Shown: one piece after another, positions 14,398 through 22,784 of the stretch
How positions within the stretch are numbered: position 1 is the stretch's first letter
How the letters are laid out: the number at the start of each line of letters is the position of its first letter
Assembly (NCBI GenBank): GCA_017302355.1
Contig: JAFLDQ010000010.1
Location: forward strand, 1 to 41,602
Source of the DNA: Dechloromonas sp.
Lineage (GTDB): Bacteria > Pseudomonadota > Gammaproteobacteria > Burkholderiales > Rhodocyclaceae
Length of the DNA: 41,602 nucleotides
Direction of reading: 5' to 3'
The notes under the pieces: generated by a model
Database searches by the model: none
Seen by the model: the letters and a program-made list of their open reading frames with translations, nothing else
What the model was told of the DNA's origin: nothing
Translations under genes and position numbers: made by a program

Positions 14398-14425
14398 GGA
14401 TGCGCGCCGCCATCGGCGCGCATCC
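14398..14425. terminator. GC-rich hairpin between convergent genes
   Basis: GGATGCGCGCCG-CCAT-CGGCGCGCATCC is a perfect 12-bp stem with a 4-nt loop, 9 nt after the stop of the fusion gene and before the convergent TlpA gene. It has no T run. It could act in both directions. Confidence 0.6.
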
Positions 14426-14464
14426 GGGCGGCGATGCCCGGCGGCGCGGCGGCTCCTGCTGGCC

Positions 14465-15046
14465 TTATTGCCCGGTCAGGCGGCGCAGGACCGGCTCGAG
14501 CGACTCGTCGTCGATGCGCCCCAGGCGGGTCATCTCGATGCCTCCATCGCGACCGATGACCACCGTGAAGGGCAGGCCCTTCACCTGCAGGCCCGGCGGC
14601 GTATCGGCGGGGCTGGCCGCCAGCAGCGGATAGGAAACCGGCGTCGCCGCGGCAAAGGCGGCCAGCTTCCCGGCATCGTCGACGCCGATGCCGACGAACT
14701 GCACGCCCCGCGCGGCATGGCGGCTGTGCATGCGCGAAAGGGCCGGCATTTCCTCCACACACGGTTTGCACCAGCTCGCCCAGTAGTTGACCACCAGCAC
14801 CTTGCCTCGCCACTGGGCGACGGCCTGCGGACGACCGGCAAGATCGGGCAAATTGAGCGCAAAAATGGCGTCGACCGCAACCCTTGCCTCTTCGGGAGTC
14901 AGGGTCGGCGACGCGATGAGCCCGGGCGGCGGTCCGCCAGACTCCGGGCTGGCGTGGTGGAGCAGCCGGTAGCCGAGCAGCCCGACGGTCAGCAGCGACG
15001 CCACTGCCGCCGCAACCGCGACCCGCAACGCGGTCCGCTCCTGCAT
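14465..15046 (-). CDS. TlpA/ResA-like membrane-anchored thioredoxin
   Basis: The 193-residue protein has an N-terminal membrane anchor (ALRVAVAAAVASLLTVGLLG), a linker, and a thioredoxin domain with the active site W-C-K-P-C (YWASWCKPCVEEMP) and the cis-proline region KGLPFTVV. TlpA/ResA proteins are periplasmic reductants used in cytochrome c or CuA maturation. Its ATG overlaps the stop of the upstream heme-copper-like gene (TGATG), so the two are made together. It is therefore likely to service that protein or the CuA subunit encoded at 5966. The partner assignment is inference. Confidence 0.9.
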   Translation of the reverse strand: MQERTALRVAVAAAVASLLTVGLLGYRLLHHASPESGGPPPGLIASPTLTPEEARVAVDAIFALNLPDLAGRPQAVAQWRGKVLVVNYWASWCKPCVEEMPALSRMHSRHAARGVQFVGIGVDDAGKLAAFAAATPVSYPLLAASPADTPPGLQVKGLPFTVVIGRDGGIEMTRLGRIDDESLEPVLRRLTGQ

Positions 15047-16386
15047 CACCCCTTCTTCGCCGACATGGCTCTCAGGCAGATCACGACAAACATCAGGCCG
15101 CCGATCACCGCGATCAGTCCGCCCAGACCCATCATGCCCATGCCCAGCTTCTGCGGCAGCGTGACCAGCGCCTGCTCGGCGCCGGCGACCTTGCGCTGCA
15201 CGCTGTAGCCGCCCGACCAGGCCAGCCCGAGGACGTGGATCAACTGGCCCGCGCCATAGACGTAGGGCTGCCAGACCGCCATGCGGCCTTCCGCCCTGGC
15301 GAACCCGAGGAGCGGCAGCAACACATAGGTCAGCCCCATGAACGCCAGCGTGACGCCGACCGTCGAGCCGTGATAGTGGGCGGGAATGACGACGTTGGCC
15401 CCCTGGATCATGTAGCCGAGAACGCCGCCCAGCGCAAACAGGACGAAGGAAGCGACAAACGCCGACTTGGCCGGAGCGGCGGGAACTCCGCGCACCGTCC
15501 ACAGCGAGACGGCGCCGGCCAGAATGAGCGGCCCCATGTAGGGGTGTCCCCACTTCATCAGCAGGGCGAACAGCTCCATGTGCGGCAGCGAACCCGCCGG
15601 CACCATCAGATACATCAGGGGCACCGCGAGCAGCGGCAGGAAGGCGACGAAAAACAGCGCGGCCAGCGCCCGCGGCGAGGCGGCCAGGGGCTTGCCGAGG
15701 TGCATGCCGATCCACAGCCACGCCACCACCATCAGAAGGGAATGCTGGAATTGCAGGACGTGGCCGCCGCCCCAGAAGACGACCTCGTAATAGATTTCCT
15801 CCTCGATCCGCGGCACCACCCACCACGACCAGAAGAACGCGGCAAGCGCAAGCAGGGCGGCCAGCGCGCCGAGGAACGCGCCAAGCTGCAATGGCTCGGC
15901 AAACACGCGGCGCGGCCAGGTCGTGAACAAAGCCCGCAACACCGCCAGGGTGAAGCCGGCGCCGCAGATCCACAACGAAGCGAAGAACTCGGTCTGCTCG
16001 AGGACCGGGATGTAGTTGTTGAGGATCGGGCGGGCGCCGGGAAAGAACGGGGAAACGGTCATGAGCAGCGTGCCCAGCACCGCCAGAGCGAAACCGCTCC
16101 AGCCCAGCCATGCCAGCCCGGCCCGGCCAACGGCGCTCCAGATCACCGCGGCGAAGGCCATGAACCACACCGCCACCGAGAGGTCGACATGGACCACCAG
16201 CGCCGCGCGGAAGAACCCCTTGAGCGGAAAAACGTCCTGGATTCCCGGCGTCCGCGAGAAGACCAGCAATATGGCCAGCAAGCCCGAGCCGATCAGGGCC
16301 AGCACACCCAGCCACAACCAGGCGCGCGCCAGCGCCCTAGGCGACCCTGAAGAAACCGTAACGACCGGGGACTGCGAGCTGACCAC
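15046..16386 (-). CDS. Divergent heme-copper oxidase subunit I-like protein
   Basis: The 446-residue protein has about twelve membrane helices. The preferred start is GTG 16386 behind GAGGCAGG; an in-frame TTG at 16446 would add 20 poor residues. Heme ligands look present: H66 (VVHVDLS), and H337 and H339 (IPAHYHGSTVG). The CuB site is abnormal. H209 is there (WGGGHVLQF), but the residue four later is F213, not Tyr, and the positions 49-50 after H209, where an HH pair is expected, read M258-Y259. H269 and H281 lie in the following loop and helix. It is related to cbb3/NOR-like sequences often labelled cbb3-type subunit I. It could belong to a non-canonical NO reductase group or be a heme protein without CuB; I cannot decide without alignment. 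Confidence 0.8.
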   Translation of the reverse strand: MVSSQSPVVTVSSGSPRALARAWLWLGVLALIGSGLLAILLVFSRTPGIQDVFPLKGFFRAALVVHVDLSVAVWFMAFAAVIWSAVGRAGLAWLGWSGFALAVLGTLLMTVSPFFPGARPILNNYIPVLEQTEFFASLWICGAGFTLAVLRALFTTWPRRVFAEPLQLGAFLGALAALLALAAFFWSWWVVPRIEEEIYYEVVFWGGGHVLQFQHSLLMVVAWLWIGMHLGKPLAASPRALAALFFVAFLPLLAVPLMYLMVPAGSLPHMELFALLMKWGHPYMGPLILAGAVSLWTVRGVPAAPAKSAFVASFVLFALGGVLGYMIQGANVVIPAHYHGSTVGVTLAFMGLTYVLLPLLGFARAEGRMAVWQPYVYGAGQLIHVLGLAWSGGYSVQRKVAGAEQALVTLPQKLGMGMMGLGGLIAVIGGLMFVVICLRAMSAKKG

Positions 16387-16548
16387 ACCTGCCTCACGCA
16401 AAGAATATAATTGTAAGCTTATGGCGGACGATGCGCTGCCGGCCAAAGTACTAGGGCCAATTGACCATGACCTAGTCCCTACGCATTATTGCCCGGCGGA
16501 TGGCTGGATGACACCATCCCTCGACGGATTTTTTAGCAAATATCAAAT
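16387..16548. promoter_or_regulatory. Divergent promoter region between heme-copper-like gene and Crp/Fnr gene
   Basis: On the minus strand, TATATT at 16403-16408 could be a -10 for the leftward pair, giving a very short leader before GTG 16386. No site matching TTGAT-N4-ATCAA was found; TTGACCATGACC near 16460 matches only one half. Confidence 0.35.
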
Positions 16549-17244
16549 ATGAATGCCGCACACCCGATCAACATCGAGGCGCTCCTGACCCACATTCCGC
16601 TTTTCAACGGACTGGCATCGGAGGAAATTTCGCGCATCGCCCGCTCCACCCGCGAAATCCACGCCGGCAAGGGCGACATCCTGTTCCACAAGGGCGACCC
16701 GTGCAGCGGCTTCCACCTGCTGGTCTATGGCCAAGTCAAGCTGGCCTTCACCTCGCACCAGGGCAACGAAAAAGTCGTCGAGATCCTGCAGCAGGGGCAG
16801 AGCTTCGGCGAAGCCATCATGTTCATGGAGAAGCCCTACATCGTCTTCGCCCAGGCTCTGACCGACTCGCTGCTGCTGCACGTCTCCAAGCAGGCGGTGT
16901 TCGACGAGCTGCAACGCGACCACGCCCTGTGCCGCAAGATGCTGGCCGGCATGGCCATGCGCCTGCACCAGCTGATGAACGACGTCGAATCCTATTCCCT
17001 GCACTCCGGCAAGGAGCGCATCATCGGCTACCTGCTGCGCGAACTGGCCGAGGAAGACCAGCACGGCATCAACGTCGCCGTCACCCTGCCGACCAACAAG
17101 GGCGTCATCGCCTCCCGCCTCAACCTGACCCAGGAACACTTCTCGCGCATCCTGCACGAGCTGTCCGAACTCGGGCTGATCGTCGTCGAAGGGCGCAAGA
17201 TCCATATCCCGAGCGTGGCGAACCTGCGCAAGCACGAGGGCTGA
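16549..17244 (+). CDS. Crp/Fnr family transcription regulator (DNR-like)
   Basis: The 231-residue protein has a cyclic-nucleotide-binding fold (residues about 18-130) and a C-terminal winged helix. FNR's N-terminal cysteine cluster is absent; only C52 and C128 occur, so it is not an iron-sulfur oxygen sensor of FNR type. The recognition helix reads TQEHFSRIL with E196, S199 and R200, the E-xx-S-R arrangement FNR uses to read TTGAT half-sites. That agrees with the sites at 10260 and 5655. Proteins of this kind in denitrifiers (DNR/NNR) sense NO through heme. It diverges from the heme-copper-like pair. Ligand and regulon are inferred. Confidence 0.87.
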   Translation: MNAAHPINIEALLTHIPLFNGLASEEISRIARSTREIHAGKGDILFHKGDPCSGFHLLVYGQVKLAFTSHQGNEKVVEILQQGQSFGEAIMFMEKPYIVFAQALTDSLLLHVSKQAVFDELQRDHALCRKMLAGMAMRLHQLMNDVESYSLHSGKERIIGYLLRELAEEDQHGINVAVTLPTNKGVIASRLNLTQEHFSRILHELSELGLIVVEGRKIHIPSVANLRKHEG

Positions 17245-17275
17245 CGCCGGTTTCACCGCAAACGCAGGCAAGAAT

Positions 17276-17302
17276 AAGGGGCGATGGAAATCGCCCCTTT
17301 TT
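17276..17302 (+). terminator. Rho-independent terminator of the Crp/Fnr gene
   Basis: AAGGGGCGAT-GGAA-ATCGCCCCTT is a perfect 10-bp stem with a 4-nt loop, running into TTTTT (17298-17302). It follows the regulator stop by about 30 nt and, being nearly symmetric, may also serve the convergent adhesin gene. Confidence 0.88.
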
Positions 17303-17320
17303 CGTGGTCGACCGCGACAG

Positions 17321-20300
17321 TCAATCGACGATCAGCTTGCCGTTGGTCAGCAGGTTCTGGATCACCGCCTGGTCGGTCGTGCTGGCACCCACCAGATCGA
17401 CCCCGGTCAACACGATCTGTTGCACATCGTTATTGTCGACGTTCGCCGGTAGTCCGCTAGCCGAATTGCCATCGGCAAACGCACCCGTCTGGCTGACGTA
17501 GATCGTCGTATTGCCACCCGAATAACGGAAGTGCAGGAAGTTGTCCAGCGCGGCTGCCGTCGCGTCGGCCGGGGCATTGAGCAAGTCGCGCAGATCGAGG
17601 ACATCGGCCCCCGGCGCCGTTTCGAAGTTGTTGATGGTATCGACCGCCGGCGTCCCGGTGGTGCCGGCATCCGCGAAGCTCCAGCGGAAGGTGTCGGCGC
17701 CCGCCCCGCCATCCAGCGTGTCGTTGCCGGCGCCGCCAATCAACAGGTCGTTGCCGGCGCCGCCGTTGAGCGTATCTCTCCCGCTGGCGGCGGTGCTTAT
17801 CAGCACATCGTTGCCATCACCACCGTTCACGGTTGTGTTGTTTGTTGATGTATCGACGAGGATGTTGTCTGCCGCCGTGCCATCCATGTCACCAGAATCC
17901 CGGGTGACGGTGACCGTTCCCGTCGATGTTGTGACCACCGGCGAATTGGTATCGAGATCGAACACGCTGGTTGAGGCGGTATAGCTGAACGATCCACCGG
18001 CAGGGCTTGCATCGTTAATACTAACGTCGGCGCCACTCAGGCTTGCCGTCAGGCCGTTAGCCGACGATATCGCCGTGATGCTGTCCGCACCCACGTCGTT
18101 ATACAAGAAGGCCGACATCGGGACCGTAAACGCCGTGCCAAGCGAAGTATTGGTGATGACCGTATCGACCGCGCCGGTTTGCGCGTGGGTGATGACCACG
18201 TCGACCGTTCTGGAGACGGAGGCGGAATCCAAGTTCGAACCTTCGGTGGCCGTGGCGGTAGCGGTCAGATGCGCCGTGCCTTGTACGTTATCCGGAACGA
18301 TGAGTTGAATGGCGGACATGGACCAGCCGGTGACATCAACGCTGCTTGTGCTGCCTGGCGCGCCGGCGGCGGTAAAGGTATTGGCGCCGTCGGTCAGGGT
18401 GAATCCGGACGGAATGCCACCGATGACCACACTGAGCGTTTCCGAGCCATCGGTGTCGGCCAGAGATGAAGTCAGACCCAGATTGACAATGCCATCGTCG
18501 CTGGTTGCTATGGGGGATGAACTGATACTTGTGACTCGGTTGAAAACGATCCGGTTGATCAGGTAGTCGCTATCGCCCGGAGAGGCTGGCGCAGTGAACA
18601 CGATCTGATCGAATTGAGCGCCGTTGCCCGGCAGGAGGGTAACGAGCGGTTCAACACCGTCACTGCCGCCCGTGCTGCTCGTGTAGCCGCCCACGACGGC
18701 GCCTGCCCTCAGGAACTGCACCGTGTATCTCTCGCTGGAATTAAGCCACGCAAACGACACATCGACCGAAGAGACGAGGTTGTCGAAACTGACCACCAGC
18801 CTCTCCGAGCCTACGCCGGGACTGTAGCCAATCTCAAGATCACTGCCCGACGCAGCCCCCGCCACGCCGAATCCAGTTGGACTATCTGCTGTCCTAAGGC
18901 TAATCGACCCCGCGCTGCCATCCCCGTTATAGGCAACCATGTTGAAACCGTTGGTCGTCGTCGTGGCATTGGCAGCGGTGATGTTTGTAACGGTATAGAC
19001 CGGAGCACCAAAACCGAGGTTCGGAGTATCCGCATCGGCCGTGACATCGATCCGCATCGTCGCTGCCGCCCCATCGGCCGTTCCATCATTGGGCACGTAG
19101 GTGAAGCGCGCATAGTCCGCCTGCCTGTTCCCCACGCCCGAGCCACCAAATGCGTCGGCTCCGGATTCGTTGGCATCGGGAACGAAACGCAGCCAGCCAT
19201 TGTTGATGGTGGTGTAGGAAACCAGCTGGTTGGCGGTCACCGCCGACCACGTGTTCCCGTCGGTCGAATACTGGAGCGCGCCGTCAGCGGGCAGGGCGGT
19301 AATCCTCACACCAAGATTCGCCGTCGCCGTATCGAGATCGGACACATTGAAGTTGGCCCACGTAAAGACGTAATTGGTATCCTCGGTTCCGCTGACCTGG
19401 CCGCCGGTGGATTGAGGCGCGTCGTTCACCGGCGTCACCGCGACATACACCGTCGCCGTGTCGCTGCCGCCCTGGCCGTCGCTGATCGTGTAGCTGATCG
19501 TCGTGGCGCCGTTGAAGTTGGCCGCCGGCGTGAAGTTCAGCGTGCCGTCCGGGTTGATCGTCACCGTCCCGTTCGGGCTCGAGGCCGCCGTCACCGTCAG
19601 CGGGTCGTTGTCCGGGTCGCTGTCGTTGCCCAGCACGTTGATGTTGTTCACCGCCGTGTCTTCGTTCGTCGTCACCGCCGGCGCCAGCGCCGTCCCGTTG
19701 TCGACCGCGTCCGGCGCGTCGTTCACCGGCGTCACCGCGATCGTCGCCGCCGCTGACGCCGAGACATTCCCGGCAAGGTCGGTCGCCACATAGCGGAAAT
19801 TCGTGTTGCCGTTCCAATCTCCATTGGGAACGAAGTACAGGGTCGGGCTGCCGACCGTGGTACCGGGCACCACCACCTGCGTGAGTGCGGCATCGCTATA
19901 GAGCGTCCCGTTGGCAGGCACGCTGCTGATGGTGTAGCTGGCGATCGGACCGCCGGCATCCGTCGCTGACAAGGCAACCGGAATCGAAACCGCGTCTTCG
20001 ACCCCGAGGGCCGAAACGTCGACAGCAACCGGCGGCGTGCTGTCGCGCGAGGTGGAATCGGAGCCGGGTGCCGAGGCATTGCCGGCCAGGGCCAGAACGC
20101 CCGCCGGCTGCGAGGCGAGGCTCGCCGCGGTCGCCGCATTGAGCGCATCGTACAGCGCAGCCGGTCCGCCCTCTATCGTGTCGTTGACCGGCAAGCGCAT
20201 GGTGGCGAACTGGAACGCCAGGGGGTCGACGGTCTCGACGATGCGCACCAGTTCGACGAAGGTGTGTCCTTCGTTCTGACCGCCCGCGCCCTGGGTCTTG

Positions 20301-20635
20301 CCGCCATCGTCGGTAAAGCTGAAGGTGCCGTCGGCGCCGACGATCGCCTTGGCGACCTTGAGGAAACCTTGGGGATTGTTCTGCAGCGCGCTGTCGCCGG
20401 CGTCGGGCCGGTCGGGCGCGGCCACTTCGGCGTCGATCCTGGCCGCCTCGTTGGCATTGATCGTCAGCTCCCGGCCATCGGCCAGCGTGAGCTGGACCTG
20501 CCCGCCGCCGACGACCTGGACGACATCGCCGTCACGGATCGGGTCGCCGGCCTTGAGCTTGCGGACGTTGCCGTCCGGGTCGCGGGCGATTGCTTCACCG
20601 GTGATCTTGCCGACGCGGGCGATGATTGCAGCCAT
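17321..20635 (-). CDS. RTX/type I-secreted surface adhesin with N-terminal retention-like module
   Basis: The 1104-residue protein has an ATG preceded by GGAGAAG. Residues 1-110 ([20 protein letters not shown]...[20 protein letters not shown]) resemble the retention module of LapA-like adhesins, which holds the protein in the outer membrane pore. Cadherin/Ig-like repeats follow, with VTPVNDAP borders and [17 protein letters not shown] distinct central segment (about 520-720) is followed by more beta-rich domains. Near residues 936-982 are RTX calcium-binding nonapeptides ([20 protein letters not shown]). The C-terminus ([22 protein letters not shown]...) is a type I secretion target domain. 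It should be exported by the transporter encoded at 21369-24970 and mediate surface or biofilm attachment. No LapG-type cleavage site is certain; TAAS near residue 170 is a candidate. Confidence 0.9.
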   Translation of the reverse strand: MAAIIARVGKITGEAIARDPDGNVRKLKAGDPIRDGDVVQVVGGGQVQLTLADGRELTINANEAARIDAEVAAPDRPDAGDSALQNNPQGFLKVAKAIVGADGTFSFTDDGGKTQGAGGQNEGHTFVELVRIVETVDPLAFQFATMRLPVNDTIEGGPAALYDALNAATAASLASQPAGVLALAGNASAPGSDSTSRDSTPPVAVDVSALGVEDAVSIPVALSATDAGGPIASYTISSVPANGTLYSDAALTQVVVPGTTVGSPTLYFVPNGDWNGNTNFRYVATDLAGNVSASAAATIAVTPVNDAPDAVDNGTALAPAVTTNEDTAVNNINVLGNDSDPDNDPLTVTAASSPNGTVTINPDGTLNFTPAANFNGATTISYTISDGQGGSDTATVYVAVTPVNDAPQSTGGQVSGTEDTNYVFTWANFNVSDLDTATANLGVRITALPADGALQYSTDGNTWSAVTANQLVSYTTINNGWLRFVPDANESGADAFGGSGVGNRQADYARFTYVPNDGTADGAAATMRIDVTADADTPNLGFGAPVYTVTNITAANATTTTNGFNMVAYNGDGSAGSISLRTADSPTGFGVAGAASGSDLEIGYSPGVGSERLVVSFDNLVSSVDVSFAWLNSSERYTVQFLRAGAVVGGYTSSTGGSDGVEPLVTLLPGNGAQFDQIVFTAPASPGDSDYLINRIVFNRVTSISSSPIATSDDGIVNLGLTSSLADTDGSETLSVVIGGIPSGFTLTDGANTFTAAGAPGSTSSVDVTGWSMSAIQLIVPDNVQGTAHLTATATATEGSNLDSASVSRTVDVVITHAQTGAVDTVITNTSLGTAFTVPMSAFLYNDVGADSITAISSANGLTASLSGADVSINDASPAGGSFSYTASTSVFDLDTNSPVVTTSTGTVTVTRDSGDMDGTAADNILVDTSTNNTTVNGGDGNDVLISTAASGRDTLNGGAGNDLLIGGAGNDTLDGGAGADTFRWSFADAGTTGTPAVDTINNFETAPGADVLDLRDLLNAPADATAAALDNFLHFRYSGGNTTIYVSQTGAFADGNSASGLPANVDNNDVQQIVLTGVDLVGASTTDQAVIQNLLTNGKLIVD

Positions 20636-20727
20636 GACACTTCTCCAGCAGGTGATTTTCGATGCGCGAAGTGTATGGATTCACCGCGGGCGAATCCATT
20701 GCACCAAGGTACAGTCGGCGCTGTCCT

Positions 20728-20745
20728 GCGTGAGAAATCTCACGC
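20728..20745. promoter_or_regulatory. Palindrome upstream of the adhesin gene, candidate operator
   Basis: GCGTGAGAAATCTCACGC has 8-bp perfect arms around AA. It lies 93 nt upstream of the adhesin start and 6 nt after the LuxR-type gene stop. With no T run it is a poor terminator, and its dyad symmetry suits a LuxR/NarL-type dimer. The role is inferred. Confidence 0.45.
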
Positions 20746-20751
20746 TTGGGG

Positions 20752-21369
20752 TCAGATTCTCAGGCCGTTGATCCGCAGTGAGAGTTGCAGGCGGTCACGC
20801 ACGCCGAGTTTCTCGAAGATGACCGTCAGATGCGCCTTGACGGTGCGCTCGGTGATCGCCAGTTGGTCGGCGATCTCCTTGTTGCTGGCGCCACTGGCGA
20901 CCAGACGGGCAACCTGGGTTTCGCGCCCGGAAAGCAGCGTGCTCCAGTCATCGATTTTGCCCTCCGGCGGCAGTTGACCGCGACGGCGCGAGGTGGCCCC
21001 GACCAGTTGCCGCAGCAGCGACTGGCCGACCCACAGGCCGCCGTTGCTGACCACCAGCGCCACCTGCCGCAGCACGGCCGGCGCCGCCCGCGAATTGCAG
21101 CAGCCGGCGGCGCCCAGTGCCAGCGCCTGCAGGATCTGCGTCTCATCCGGTTCGTCGCTCAGGAGGATCACGGGCTGGCCGCCGCTGCGGTCGACGCCGG
21201 TCAGCGCCAGTTCGACCGCCTCACCCGAATGCAGCCGCGACCAGATGACCCCCGCACCGGCGAAGCGCGCGGCGGGAAGCTGGTCGCGGCGCAACATCCG
21301 CGCCGCCGGCAGGGCCTCGACCCAGTTTGTCAGCGGACCGGCTTCGCGGTCGACGATCCAGTGCTGCAT
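20752..21369 (-). CDS. LuxR/NarL-type response regulator with degenerate receiver
   Basis: The 205-residue protein has a C-terminal LuxR-type HTH (residues about 140-200: LSGRETQVARLVASGASNKE, ITERTVKAHLTVIFEKLG). The N-terminal half has the size and end pattern of a receiver (QPVILLSDEPDET, ALALGAAGC), but no Asp is found where the phospho-acceptor should be (GAGVIWSRL), so it is probably not phosphorylated in the normal way. Its start overlaps the stop of the HlyD gene (TGATG), and the adhesin gene lies downstream, so it most likely controls production of this adhesin system. Confidence 0.87.
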   Translation of the reverse strand: MQHWIVDREAGPLTNWVEALPAARMLRRDQLPAARFAGAGVIWSRLHSGEAVELALTGVDRSGGQPVILLSDEPDETQILQALALGAAGCCNSRAAPAVLRQVALVVSNGGLWVGQSLLRQLVGATSRRRGQLPPEGKIDDWSTLLSGRETQVARLVASGASNKEIADQLAITERTVKAHLTVIFEKLGVRDRLQLSLRINGLRI

Positions 21370-22784
21370 CAGCGCTCGGTCAGCGCCACGTTCTTGGCGC
21401 GCAACACGGGTTTCAGCAGGTAGGCGAGCACGCTCTTCTTGCCGGTGATGATATCCACCTCGGCGACCATGCCGGGGATGATCGGCAGGTTGGCATCGCC
21501 GAATCCCGGCTTGCTGGTACGCACCCGCACCGTGTAGAAGGCGTTGCCCTTGTCGTCCGTGACCGTATCGGCGCCGATATGTTCGAGCGTCCCGTCGAGG
21601 CCGCCGTAGATCGAGAAGTCATAGGCGGTAAACTTGACGATGGCCGGCTGGCCGGGACGCAGAAAGGCAATGTCGCGCGGCAGGACACGCGCCTCCAGCA
21701 ACAGCGTATCTTCCAGCGGAACGATCTCGATCATGTCCTTGCCCGGCTGGACGACGCCGCCGACGGTATTGACCAGCAGGCGCTTGACCGTTCCCTTGAC
21801 CGGCGAGCGGATCGACGACTGCTTGACGCGGTCCGACAGCGCCACGCTGCCCTCGGCCAGGCTGTTGAGCTTGGCGGTGGTTTCGGAAAGCTCCTTGCCG
21901 GCGTCGTTGCGGAAGTTGAGCTCGACTTCCTCGATCTTGCGCTGGGCCTCGTTGATCGCCGCCTGAACGCGGGTGATCTGCGCCGAGGCCATGTCCCGCT
22001 CGCCGCGGTAGCGCGAAACGTCGCGCTCGAGGCGCAGCAGTTCGACTTCCGACACCGCGCCGGAGTTGATCAGCGGCCGGGTCACCGTCAGTTCCTTCGA
22101 AGTCAGATCGTACCCGGTCGCAGCCTGCGCCCGCCTGGCCTGCGCTTCGTTGAGTTCCTGCTGGCGCTGGGCGAGCTGCTGCCGGGCGATCGAGATCGCT
22201 GCGTTCATTTCGGCGCGCTTGGCCTCGTAAAGCTGCAACTCCTGCGCGACGACGTCGGGGGCGTCCTTGACCACCTCTGGCGGCGGCACGAAGGGCTTGC
22301 CGTCGGACATCGCCTTGAGGCGGGCGGCACGGGCGACCAGACCGAGGTACTGGACACGGTTCTCCTTGACCGACGAGACGAAACGCGTCTCGTCGATCTT
22401 GATCAGCAACTGGTTGGCCTGGACGACATCGCCCTCGCGCACGAGAATCTCGGAGACCAGCCCGCCGTCGATGCTTTGCAGGATCTGCACCTGTTTCGAC
22501 GGAATGACCTTGCCCTCGCCGCGGGTGACTTCGTCGAGCTGCGCCACGGCCGCCCACAGGATGAACAGCGCCATGACGATGCCGATGCTGCGCAGCAGGA
22601 TGCGCGCACGTAACGGCTCCTGGCGCAGGATCGCGACGTCGGCGTCGGTCGAGAAATCGACCGCTTCGCCCTCTTCCTTGCTCGGCAGGCGACCAAGAAC
22701 CCGCTCGACATACGGCTTGAAACTGCCCGCGATCACATCGAGCTTTCGGTGCAGCCCGGCGGCCAGCGCCTGCAGGCGGCTCAT
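21369..22784 (-). CDS. HlyD-family type I secretion adaptor (LapC-like)
   Basis: The 471-residue membrane-fusion protein has a cytoplasmic N-terminus and one membrane helix (RSIGIVMALFILWAAVAQL, about residues 70-90). A barrel-sandwich half follows (GEGKVIPSKQVQILQSIDGG), then a long coiled-coil region (about 190-330, rich in Glu, Gln, Ala, Arg) and the closing lipoyl and beta-barrel domains (IRSPVKGTVKRLLVNTVGGV, IIPGMVAEVDIITGKKSVLA). It links the inner-membrane ABC transporter to an outer-membrane TolC-like channel, which is not encoded in this window. It overlaps the ABC gene by 4 nt (ATGA) and the LuxR-type gene by 1 nt. Confidence 0.93.
   Translation of the reverse strand: MSRLQALAAGLHRKLDVIAGSFKPYVERVLGRLPSKEEGEAVDFSTDADVAILRQEPLRARILLRSIGIVMALFILWAAVAQLDEVTRGEGKVIPSKQVQILQSIDGGLVSEILVREGDVVQANQLLIKIDETRFVSSVKENRVQYLGLVARAARLKAMSDGKPFVPPPEVVKDAPDVVAQELQLYEAKRAEMNAAISIARQQLAQRQQELNEAQARRAQAATGYDLTSKELTVTRPLINSGAVSEVELLRLERDVSRYRGERDMASAQITRVQAAINEAQRKIEEVELNFRNDAGKELSETTAKLNSLAEGSVALSDRVKQSSIRSPVKGTVKRLLVNTVGGVVQPGKDMIEIVPLEDTLLLEARVLPRDIAFLRPGQPAIVKFTAYDFSIYGGLDGTLEHIGADTVTDDKGNAFYTVRVRTSKPGFGDANLPIIPGMVAEVDIITGKKSVLAYLLKPVLRAKNVALTER

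Noticed and set aside
16440..16520. FNR/DNR box before the Crp/Fnr gene for autoregulation
   Set aside because: TTGACCATGACC has only one matching half-site, which is too weak to call.
20675..20700. TGGATTC...GAATCCA stem as terminator of the adhesin exporter operon
   Set aside because: The 7-bp stem has no T run and lies inside the adhesin leader; it was noted only as possible leader structure.
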